DNA of 64,000 nucleotides. It comes from an uncultured Planctomycetota bacterium (lineage in GTDB: Bacteria > Planctomycetota > Brocadiia > CAIUPP01). The translations under genes were made by a program, and so were the position numbers. Position 1 is the first letter of the stretch; each line of letters starts with the position of its first letter. The stretch covers positions 20,396-84,395 of the forward strand of contig CAIUPP010000121.1 in assembly GCA_903901045.1 (NCBI GenBank), given 5' to 3'. Of the stretch, positions 16,716 to 24,294 are shown piece after piece. The notes under the pieces are model-generated. The model saw only the letters and a list, made by a program, of their open reading frames with translations. It was not told the origin of the DNA and made no database searches.

Positions 16716-17969
16716 ATGACTGACAGTTTGCCCCGGAAAGAGATGGTGGGTGAAGTGCCGGTGGCCGCCGACATTCAACCGGCAACGCCCCCGCACCCCG
16801 AAGTTCGTCAATTGCCGGTAGAGAAGCTTCGCATCAGCGAGTTCTGCGAACGCAGTCCCGAGGACGACGACCTCGGGGACCTTGCTGAGAGCCTTCGCAT
16901 GCACGGCATGCTCCACCCGGTCAGCGTCATGGAAGAGAAGGACGGCCTGTACAGCGTCATCGCCGGACGCCGGCGTGTTCTGGCGGCGCGGGAATTGGGG
17001 TGGGTGACTCTGCGGTGCCAAGTCCTGAACGTGACGCCCGAGGAGGGCGCCTGTCTGGCGTTCGCCGAGAACGCAAAGCGGCGGCCGCCGACTCCCGTAG
17101 ATGAGGCGAGGTTCTTCAGGCGCATGCAGGATCGTTTCGGCATGACGGAGGAGCAAATCGCCGAAAGCGTTCAACTTCCGCAAAGCACCATCAGCGAGAG
17201 GCTCAGCCTTTTGCGCCTGCCTGAGGACCTCCAGACATGTATCGGCGCAAAATCGGCGACGCCGTTCAACTACTCGCACGCGGTATCCCTTGCGCGCCTG
17301 ATGGACAACGACCGATTTGGCGGCGAGGAGATGGCGCGGAAGCTCCACCAGAAGATCGCCAGCGGGAAAGTGCCTGCGTCGGAAAGTCGTGCCATTGTGA
17401 AGCTCATTACCGACGGCGACTTCGAAAGACTCCCGGACATTCTGCGGCATCTCCTGTTGACCGATCCGCGCATGAATACTGAACTACTGCCCTTCTTCTG
17501 TAATCCCGCAGGGTTGATTGAGGCGGACGGAGCCGTCGGGGAGGCCGTGAAGAAGGCGGCCGGAAGCTGGACCCCAGTCGCGTCCGTGAAGTTCATCCAG
17601 GAATGCGTGGGCCGAGGTCTGTCCTTCGCAGATGCCAAGAAGCTCTGGTTCAAGAGGCTTGAGCGGTTGGCGGACGCCGAAGCGACGAAAGCCGGACCCG
17701 ACATGATGGGGAAGACGCCCGCCCAAAAACTGTCCGTCGTCATGTCCGACCTGATGGACGCCGCCGAAACCCTGAAATACTTGCGCTCCGCGTTGGAAGA
17801 CTGCGGTCCGCAGGAACTAGACCGGCTTCAGGAGCAGACCGCAGTCAGCCACAAGGGTCTTGAAGAGTTCGAGGCGGCGCTCGTGTCGGCAGTCAACCGG
17901 CGCCAGGAGAAGGTCCCGATGGTCGCAACAGATATGGAGGTGGCCAATGATACCGTTAGCCGGAATTGA
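16716..17969 (+). CDS. ParB/RepB-like partition protein
   Basis: 417 aa from ATG 16716, set by AGGAGG at 16701-16706. The ParB N-terminal domain begins near residue 30 (VEKLRISEFCERSP), with the CTP-binding box (IAGRRRVLAARELG) near 84-97 and the FAENAKRRPPTP segment near 115. The HTH follows with TEEQIAESVQLPQSTISERLSL. The C-terminal 200 residues are helical. ParB loads DNA clamps around parS for segregation; no ParA lies nearby, and RepB-like ParBs in mobile elements can act as regulators. The next gene overlaps its end by 23 nt. Confidence 0.9.
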   Translation: MTDSLPRKEMVGEVPVAADIQPATPPHPEVRQLPVEKLRISEFCERSPEDDDLGDLAESLRMHGMLHPVSVMEEKDGLYSVIAGRRRVLAARELGWVTLRCQVLNVTPEEGACLAFAENAKRRPPTPVDEARFFRRMQDRFGMTEEQIAESVQLPQSTISERLSLLRLPEDLQTCIGAKSATPFNYSHAVSLARLMDNDRFGGEEMARKLHQKIASGKVPASESRAIVKLITDGDFERLPDILRHLLLTDPRMNTELLPFFCNPAGLIEADGAVGEAVKKAAGSWTPVASVKFIQECVGRGLSFADAKKLWFKRLERLADAEATKAGPDMMGKTPAQKLSVVMSDLMDAAETLKYLRSALEDCGPQELDRLQEQTAVSHKGLEEFEAALVSAVNRRQEKVPMVATDMEVANDTVSRN

Positions 17970-18948
17970 GGAGCGGTCATTCAGCGACTTGGACGAGGTG
18001 CGCGAACATTTAAGCAAACGGAATCGGTTTGACCTTGAATTGCCGCTGAAGAATGTTTCGATCGACGACCTTGGCGCGTTTCGCGCCGGCAAGGCCGAGG
18101 GGCGATTGACGGAACCGGCCATGAGGGGCCTGGCGCGGCAGTTGAGGATTCCCGAAGGATTCGTGCGCGACATGCCGGCCGACCTCTTCACGTACACGGT
18201 GGGGCGGCTTGTCCGGGATAGAGACGACATGGTGCGAATTCATACTGAGGATGACTTGGTGACCGGGATCATGCCCGGCAACTACCTGCCCGTCCGCCAT
18301 GAGCTTGTGGCCCAGTGGCTGAAGGGACGCCGCTCCGGAGTCCATGCCACCCTCAGCCCTACGTACATGCGCGTCACCTTGCCGAATCAGGAATCCGCGC
18401 CCGTGCTTCCGGGGGACATGTATCAGAGCGGGTCGGAAATCGTCAATCACGAGAACGGACTTGGAGCGCTCGAAGTCCGCCAGTACGTTCTGCGACTCGT
18501 TTGCCTGAACGGGTTGGTTACTCCACAGACGACCGCCTCCTACTCCCGCCAGCCCCATGGCGACGATCCCGTGTCAAGAGCGCTGGAAGAGATGGCTCGG
18601 GTTGTGAATGAGCCCCAAAATCCAACCGAACTCGAAAAGCCGGTGCGTTGGGCCGCCGACCGCGCCGTCGGTGGGGACCTTGCAAAAGTAGTCCGCTTCC
18701 TGGCGGCCCGGCTCGAAGGGGAGACAACACGCAGCGCCTTGAATGAGATCAACGAGGACAGCACTTGGTACGCCCTTCTCAACAGCGTGACGGCATTCGC
18801 CCGATCTCGTCCGGCCGAGACTCGTAGGCGGTATGAAGTGATCGGAGGACTGTTGCTCGGCTGGTTCATGCGGGAAGGGCGTGGCCACGCCCCGTGGCGC
18901 CGCCGGCCCTGCGAGCACTGCACACGCGCCGACGAAATCGCCAACTGA
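17947..18948 (+). CDS. DUF932-like phage/plasmid protein
   Basis: 333 aa, SD GGAGGTGG with ATG 17947 overlapping the parB 3' end, so translationally coupled. It contains features I associate with DUF932 (phage/plasmid-like TIGR03299): a leading domain ending in LVTGIMPGNYLPVRHE, then GDMYQSGSEIVNHENGLGALEV and LRLVCLNGLVTPQ. The family is common beside partition genes on plasmids and phages; its molecular function is unclear. Near the C-terminus is a CEHCTRAD dipeptide-spaced Cys pair. Confidence 0.65.
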   Translation: MIPLAGIEERSFSDLDEVREHLSKRNRFDLELPLKNVSIDDLGAFRAGKAEGRLTEPAMRGLARQLRIPEGFVRDMPADLFTYTVGRLVRDRDDMVRIHTEDDLVTGIMPGNYLPVRHELVAQWLKGRRSGVHATLSPTYMRVTLPNQESAPVLPGDMYQSGSEIVNHENGLGALEVRQYVLRLVCLNGLVTPQTTASYSRQPHGDDPVSRALEEMARVVNEPQNPTELEKPVRWAADRAVGGDLAKVVRFLAARLEGETTRSALNEINEDSTWYALLNSVTAFARSRPAETRRRYEVIGGLLLGWFMREGRGHAPWRRRPCEHCTRADEIAN

Positions 18949-19000
18949 CAGACCAACGGCATCTTCCTTATGAACGTTCATCAATAGAGGTTGATCGGAA

Positions 19001-19417
19001 ATGCAGCGCATCCAGCACAGGCCAAGCCGGGACGAGGTCCGCAGGGCGTTGCGCTCTGCGATGGCCGGCGTCCTGGATGATCTCATGCGGGAGAAGCGCT
19101 GCACCCAAATCAATCTGGCGGGCGTGACCGGCCTCTCAAGGACGACCATCGGCAGCGTGCTCGCCGGCGGAGGGACGAAAGGAACATCCGCTCGTTGTGA
19201 CACCGTGGCCGACATGATCTGGGGGATGGGAGTATCGGTGGAGGACCTTACCTTCCAATTGATGATGAAAGCGTCGTCCGCCCGATCGGCCGGCGCGCCG
19301 GGCGGCGAAAACGACGAGTTTGCGATCCGTCTGGGGGAGTTTGCTCTTTGCGTACGGCTTCGTCGCCTTGATGAAACGAAAATGCCCAATAAACTGGACA
19401 GAACCGCCCCAGAATGA
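19001..19417 (+). CDS. XRE-like helix-turn-helix regulator
   Basis: 138 aa. Residues 12-75 hold a Cro/CI-type HTH: an LRSAMAGVLDDLMREKRCTQ helix pair, then NLAGVTGLSRTTIGSVLAGG as recognition region, then a VADMIWGMGVSVEDL helix. The rest is a hydrophilic tail. SD agaggt. Its position near the head of the ParB-to-radical SAM gene array suggests it controls the operon, perhaps through the palindrome at 16383; this is inference. Confidence 0.7.
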   Translation: MQRIQHRPSRDEVRRALRSAMAGVLDDLMREKRCTQINLAGVTGLSRTTIGSVLAGGGTKGTSARCDTVADMIWGMGVSVEDLTFQLMMKASSARSAGAPGGENDEFAIRLGEFALCVRLRRLDETKMPNKLDRTAPE

Positions 19418-19504
19418 ACTCCTTTCTGATCACATGGGATCTCCCACGTGGCGTAGGATTGTGCAAGGAAATGAAGCGCTTGAACCGGCATTGAGGAAAC
19501 AGGT

Positions 19505-19681
19505 ATGGCTTTCAGAGAGACGCCCGGACAGTTCCTGGCGAATGTCCTGCGAGCGGCCTTTCGCGCGGCCGCAGGGCTGATTGCACTGGTGTGGATCGTG
19601 TTCGCGCTGTGGGGCTCATGGAAACTCGCGACCTTCACGGTTGCGTATTTCGGACGCACGGTCTTCTCGAAACCTTGGTGA
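19505..19681 (+). CDS. 58-aa single-span membrane protein
   Basis: Open frame ATG 19505 to TGA 19679-19681. It encodes 58 residues: a short polar N-terminus (MAFRETPGQF), a basic amphipathic stretch, one membrane helix (about residues 22-40, rich in L, V, W, A) and an aromatic C-terminus. The next gene's ATG is 9 nt beyond its stop with an SD (gagga) between them. No known family. It may anchor the HerA-like ATPase encoded downstream to the membrane. Confidence 0.55.
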   Translation: MAFRETPGQFLANVLRAAFRAAAGLIALVWIVFALWGSWKLATFTVAYFGRTVFSKPW

Positions 19682-19690
19682 GGAATTGTC

Positions 19691-20143
19691 ATGGCACAAC
19701 AGTTCGAGCCTCAGAACATCATCGACTCCATCCTGAGTCGCGCCCAAGGGCCGGTCCGGAGTGTGCGTAACTTCTTCTTTGTACGAGAAGCGGGCCGTCC
19801 GAGCGTTCTCGAGGACGCCAGCGACAACACCGACATCGGACAGGCAGGCGAAGTGAAGACCGTCATCGCGCGCGAGGCCCATGTCCACAGCGGATGCCGA
19901 CACTACGCGCATGATAACAATTTGGGTGGACTGTGCGAGTGTGGCGCGAGCGTCTGCGACAGGTGTTTGGTGCTTTGTTCCGCCTGCGGCGCCGCCACAT
20001 GCCCGAAACACCGCTCGCCCGACCCCGAAGATGCGCATCTGATCTACTGCGTGAGTTGTGCGGCCGAGATTTTCCGTGCTCGCCGGATTCGGCGGGTCTT
20101 CGGTTTCGTCGCGTCGTTCTTTGTGGAACGCGAGGAAAAGTGA
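19691..20143 (+). CDS. Cys-rich (B-box/RING-like) zinc-binding protein
   Basis: 150 aa. The N-terminal 65 residues are unassigned. Residues about 69-125 hold a dense Cys/His array: CRHYAHD, CECGASVCDRCLVLCSACGAATCPKH and later CVSCAAE. The spacing resembles a two-zinc B-box or treble-clef fold. The C-terminus is a basic, hydrophobic helix (RRIRRVFGFVASFFVE) that may associate with membrane. Its stop overlaps the ATPase start (gTGATGg), so the two are coupled. A zinc adaptor linking the ATPase to the membrane or to a protein tag system is possible. Confidence 0.65.
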   Translation: MAQQFEPQNIIDSILSRAQGPVRSVRNFFFVREAGRPSVLEDASDNTDIGQAGEVKTVIAREAHVHSGCRHYAHDNNLGGLCECGASVCDRCLVLCSACGAATCPKHRSPDPEDAHLIYCVSCAAEIFRARRIRRVFGFVASFFVEREEK

Positions 20144-22239
20144 TGGCTCAGGACGAACTCCAATTCCTCAAGGTACTTAATGATGCGGTCGCCGCCGGCC
20201 TGCTAGCCAATGACCGTGCGGTCGTCACGCTGTACGCCCTGGCGGCGCGGCCGAACGACGAACGGCTCCTGCGCAGCGTCCAGTACCAGACGGCCATGGC
20301 GAACCTCGTCGGGCCGCTGCGCCGGACGCTCTTCGTTACGCCCCACAGGATGCGCGGCGATTTCACGCTGGGCAAGCACCCTGGCGGTCCGGCACTGATT
20401 GACTTTGAGGAGATCCTTGGGAATTTGTTGCTCTTGGGCGGAAGCGGCGCCGGCAAGACGGTGACTTACTATTACTTGCTGCCACAAGCGCTGTTTCGCC
20501 CTGACGTTGGAACGTGGATCTTTGATATGGCTAAGCGCGAATTCCGCCACCTGCTGCCCGTGGCCACTCTGGCGCGCAGGGAACTTTACCTTCTGAGATG
20601 GCGATTCTTCCCCTTCAACCCCCTGGAAGTTCCTCGCGGCGTTCATCCAACCGAATGGGCCAATGCCATCGCCGACAACTTCACTTCCACCCTGGGCGTT
20701 CCGCCGGTGGCGCGCAATCACCTGCGCGTGGCGCTCACGAAGTTGTACAGGCGCAACGGGGTGTACGAGGGATCCCGCAACTGGCCGACGCTGCGCGAAC
20801 TCGCCGACGAGATTCGGGTCATGAAGGGCAACGAGGCGGCCAAGCAGGCGATCCTCGACCGTCTTGATACGCTTCTGGCCGTCGCCGGCGAGATGCTGGA
20901 CCATCGGCAAGGCTTGTCTCTCGAATCCCTGGAGCGATACGCCGTGGTTTTCGAACTCGATGGGTTAGGACTCATCTACCAGTGCTTCCTGGCCGCCTGC
21001 ATGCTGTCGGCCACATTCTCTCGGCGGGTGGCGACGCGCGACAGCAAGAGAATCCTCGTCGTGTCACTTGACGAAGGGCAACAGCTTTACTCCCAGCGCG
21101 CGCAGGCGAGCGCGGAGGGACCCTCGTACATCTCCCTTATGACCTCTCAGGTCAGAGCCATGCGCATCATCTTGATCGTCGGCGTGCAGACAGTCCACGA
21201 CCTGTCCCGGTCGCTCTTGAGCAACACGGCTACGAAGATTCTTGGGCGATGCGGCGATGCCGACGACTATGCCGTCCTTTCGCGTTCAATGGGGCTCACG
21301 ACCGAGCAACAAGCATGGCTGCCGCTTCACCTGGCCCCGGGCCTGTTTGTCGCGAAGCTGAGCTACGGTGACAACCAACACCCGTTTCTGCTTCGCGTTC
21401 CGTACATCGGCCTGCCGCAGACCGTCTCCGACGCCGAGGTGGAGGCCAGCGGCCACAGGCTGCTGTCGGCATTGAACTGGAGGCCGGAACCGCCTGTGAC
21501 GGTTTCTTCGCCCGCAGACCCCGCGACGGTGGCGGCATCGCCCGTGTCCGCACGCATGGCCCTGACTCCCGACGAGCAGCGGCTCTACGACGATGTGGTC
21601 CGTAAGCCGTTCCTGCCCTTTAGCAAGCGAGCGGCCCGACTCGGGATTTCAGCGCGCAAAGCAATCCTGCTGCGCAGAGGCCTGTGCGAGAAGGGGCATG
21701 CCCAAGAATGGGGCATCGACGCCGTTCGCGGGGGGCAGAAGATCGTGCTACTGGTTCCCCTGGGGACATCTTCGGACAGTGAGAGCCGCGACGGAGATCG
21801 TAAAGGGCGTGGTAAACCCCAGCACCGTTTTGCCATCAGGTGTATTGAAGCCTCCTTGGCCTTCGACTGTTGGGAAGGTGAGTTGGAGGTTGCCCGTCCA
21901 GCAGGCACGGAGACCACATTCGTGGACCTTCTGATGCGTCGAGGCAACGAGGAACTCTTCATCGAGTTTGAACAGCGCCCTGATTACGCCCAGACCAACA
22001 TCCGCAAGGCGTTGGCCGCCGGTGCGCAGAAGATATTGGTCGTCACCCCCACGCGCAAAGTGGAGGAGGAGATTCGAAGGGTCTTTGAGAAGTCGGCCAC
22101 AGCGGCGGAAACCATCCGCGTGGGGTTTTCCCTGCTAAGTGCCTTTCTGGAAGAAGGTTCGGTTGTTTTCCGCCCCCCAAATGGCCTGGGCGGAAAAGCG
22201 GAAAACAGGGAAATCAAGGGTGGAGGAGACATGACATGA
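20143..22239 (+). CDS. HerA/VirD4-like DNA translocase with wHTH and nuclease-like tail
   Basis: 698 aa; the ATG overlaps the upstream stop. Walker A GGSGAGKT at 99-106, IFDMAKREFR near 126, PFNPLEVPRG near 162, Walker B LVVSLDEGQQ near 305, and an IVGVQTVHDLS region near 345. A winged helix follows (about 475-540: LTPDEQRLYDD to KIVLLVP). Residues about 590-640 (TFVDLLMRRG, then ELFIEFEQR) look like the D...ExE core of a PD-(D/E)xK nuclease or mobile-element variant. It is homologous in its core to the ATPase at 7748-9454. It probably moves DNA for transfer or defence. ATGA overlap with the next gene. Confidence 0.8.
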   Translation: MAQDELQFLKVLNDAVAAGLLANDRAVVTLYALAARPNDERLLRSVQYQTAMANLVGPLRRTLFVTPHRMRGDFTLGKHPGGPALIDFEEILGNLLLLGGSGAGKTVTYYYLLPQALFRPDVGTWIFDMAKREFRHLLPVATLARRELYLLRWRFFPFNPLEVPRGVHPTEWANAIADNFTSTLGVPPVARNHLRVALTKLYRRNGVYEGSRNWPTLRELADEIRVMKGNEAAKQAILDRLDTLLAVAGEMLDHRQGLSLESLERYAVVFELDGLGLIYQCFLAACMLSATFSRRVATRDSKRILVVSLDEGQQLYSQRAQASAEGPSYISLMTSQVRAMRIILIVGVQTVHDLSRSLLSNTATKILGRCGDADDYAVLSRSMGLTTEQQAWLPLHLAPGLFVAKLSYGDNQHPFLLRVPYIGLPQTVSDAEVEASGHRLLSALNWRPEPPVTVSSPADPATVAASPVSARMALTPDEQRLYDDVVRKPFLPFSKRAARLGISARKAILLRRGLCEKGHAQEWGIDAVRGGQKIVLLVPLGTSSDSESRDGDRKGRGKPQHRFAIRCIEASLAFDCWEGELEVARPAGTETTFVDLLMRRGNEELFIEFEQRPDYAQTNIRKALAAGAQKILVVTPTRKVEEEIRRVFEKSATAAETIRVGFSLLSAFLEEGSVVFRPPNGLGGKAENREIKGGGDMT

Positions 22240-22454
22240 GGATTCGGTGGGAGAACATCTTTGCCGTCGGTTTGTTGGTGTTCCTGATCGTACTGCTCGT
22301 GCGGTGGGGCCGGCCGGTCCAGGCACTCGTTAAGGAGGCGTTCGATCCGCCGGCATGGGAACCGAGGAACCAGGTCGTCAGCTTAATGGTGTTCGGCATG
22401 ATTGTAATCCTGATTGTCGCGCTTGTCAGGATCGTAATTTCCCGGAAGGAGTAA
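22236..22454 (+). CDS. Two-span small membrane protein
   Basis: 72 aa. The ATG overlaps the stop of the ATPase gene (ATGA). Two membrane helices: residues about 8-22 (FAVGLLVFLIVLLV) and 48-66 (SLMVFGMIVILIVALV), joined by a polar Pro/Trp-rich loop and ending in RKE. No family recognised. Coupled translation suggests a membrane partner of the HerA-like ATPase, like the small membrane subunits of secretion ATPases. Confidence 0.65.
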   Translation: MRIRWENIFAVGLLVFLIVLLVRWGRPVQALVKEAFDPPAWEPRNQVVSLMVFGMIVILIVALVRIVISRKE

Positions 22455-22587
22455 TCGTATGTCCAATCTACACAGTATCCGGCAGATGGCCCGCGGTCCG
22501 CCTGCCGGCAGACCGTGCCGGTCCCGACATCGTCACGTTCGTTATGTTGAAAAGACGGAAACATTCAAACTTAAACGGAGGAAAGTC

Positions 22588-24294
22588 ATGAAGAAGTGGC
22601 TCTTGAAACTCTTGGTCGTCGTTCTCGTTGCGGTACTGGGTCCTGCCGCCGTAGCACAGGAGGTCGACGCCCCCAAGGCCGGCCTTCGACTATGGCTCGT
22701 TTTCGATACATCGTCCAACTGCAAGGGCCAGTGGACCGAACTTCAGAGCATCGCGAGGGCGGCAGTTCAGGCCCTTGAGCCTGGAGACCGTGTACGGGTG
22801 GAAGCGGCCACAATCGCGGAGCCGCGCCTTGTGGCCCTCGAACAACTGCCGGCGGGTGACGCCGTAAGGAAGGAACTCCTGCGCGCCATCACGGAGTTGC
22901 CGTGCGAGGAGGATACGGAGGTAGTCGCCGTGCCGCGGCGGTCGTTCGTCAACAAGCTGCTCGGCCAGGAAGGGCGCACCGAGTTCGAGACGCGGCCTCG
23001 CAACGTTCAAGCGGATGTCATCAAGGCCCTGGGGGTTCCGTTGTCCGTCGTGAAAGCCGAGCGCCCCCAGGAAACCGGGAAAGACCTGGTCGTCCTCCTG
23101 ACGTGCGCGCGCTGGAGCGACGAGGTGACGGAGCAGTGTCTCGCGATTTACGAGGAGTTGAAGGCCCATGGCGTCACGCTGATCATCACCGGCGCCAACG
23201 ACGCCAACCGCCGCCTTGTCCTTGCCGCCACGCGCGGCCTCTTGAACTTGAACTGGCATGAGATCGTTTACTGTACCCCGGACGCATGGGTTGCGGAAGC
23301 GAGGAAGAGAGCAAAGCCGTCGCCCAACGCTTCTCCCAAGCCGGAGAAGCCGGAAACGCAGGGGTTGGGAACCATCCCGCTGCGCGACGACGCAGGCAAG
23401 ACCACGATCACCGTTTCCCCTCCATCCAGCCCACCGGCCAGGGAGGCGTCGAAAACCGCGCCCGTGCCCACCGCCAGCGAAGGGAGTCTCTCCCAGCCCA
23501 AACGAGTATTTGAGATGAGTATCTCTGTCACCACGCCGGAGGATAAGGCGGCGGGCGCCGTCACGGTCGCTCCGGCCGGTGTACCCGGCGCTTCATCCTT
23601 ACCCCAGGGTTCTATGGCCCCAATTCAGGTCAAGGTTCCTCTGTCGCCGGCCCAACCTCAGCCGGTCATCTCCTCGTCCATCCAGGATCCCGAGAAAGCG
23701 CTCGCGTCGGAGATCCCCGGCGCTTCCGAGACGCCGGTGATACCGGCAGCACCGGAGCCCGCCCCCAGCCCACCCACGTGGGTGGGCCGGTGGGCCTACT
23801 GGCTCATCGGCGCGCTGGCGGCGCTGTTCCTCATCATTCTCGGCGGTCTTGCCTTCCGCGACCTGCGGCGGGCACGGCGCGCAACGAGGCCAACCGCTGC
23901 AACCACGGAGACGAATCAGCACCCCAGCGAGGTCGTGGCGCGGTTCAACGGCGCCGAGCGTGTTCTGGGGCGTCCGGAGGCCCTTCAGCACTTCCATGTC
24001 GGTTCCGGTGCCTCCAACGCCCTGCGGATTTCGGAGACCGGCGTGGAAGAGCAACATGTGCTGTTCCGCAGGGACCGCCTGGGAATATGGTCAGCCAGAA
24101 ACCTGTCATCCAAGCCCATGGATGCCAACGGGACACCCATAAACCCCGGCAAGACGGTCGAGGTTGATTTCCCCGTGGCGGTGCGGCTCACCGACCAAGT
24201 CTGCTTCAACCTGTTCACCCGTCCGGTCTCCCACGGCCAGGAATCTTCCGAGGTCTCGGAGCCGAACACAATCAGGAGCGCCACAAGTGGATAA
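22588..24294 (+). CDS. Secreted VWA-like / TM / cytoplasmic FHA protein
   Basis: 568 aa from ATG 22588 (SD GGAGG). Signal peptide 1-23 (cleavage near AVAQ-E). Residues 28-230 resemble a VWA fold: LRLWLVFDTSS, with a partial DxSxS metal site, and strands such as DLVVLLTCARW and GVTLIITGAN. A Pro/Ala-rich linker (about 240-395) leads to a membrane helix (about 399-421, YWLIGALAALFLIILGG). Residues 455-535 form an FHA-like domain: HFHVGSGASNALRI, EEQHVLFRRD. FHA domains bind phosphothreonine, so this could relay an outside signal to cytosolic partners. A 132-nt leader precedes it. Its end overlaps the next gene's likely GTG start. Confidence 0.75.
   Translation: MKKWLLKLLVVVLVAVLGPAAVAQEVDAPKAGLRLWLVFDTSSNCKGQWTELQSIARAAVQALEPGDRVRVEAATIAEPRLVALEQLPAGDAVRKELLRAITELPCEEDTEVVAVPRRSFVNKLLGQEGRTEFETRPRNVQADVIKALGVPLSVVKAERPQETGKDLVVLLTCARWSDEVTEQCLAIYEELKAHGVTLIITGANDANRRLVLAATRGLLNLNWHEIVYCTPDAWVAEARKRAKPSPNASPKPEKPETQGLGTIPLRDDAGKTTITVSPPSSPPAREASKTAPVPTASEGSLSQPKRVFEMSISVTTPEDKAAGAVTVAPAGVPGASSLPQGSMAPIQVKVPLSPAQPQPVISSSIQDPEKALASEIPGASETPVIPAAPEPAPSPPTWVGRWAYWLIGALAALFLIILGGLAFRDLRRARRATRPTAATTETNQHPSEVVARFNGAERVLGRPEALQHFHVGSGASNALRISETGVEEQHVLFRRDRLGIWSARNLSSKPMDANGTPINPGKTVEVDFPVAVRLTDQVCFNLFTRPVSHGQESSEVSEPNTIRSATSG

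Noticed and set aside
16599..17450. Minus-strand 283-codon frame opposite parB
   Set aside because: Antisense shadow of a well-supported ParB gene.
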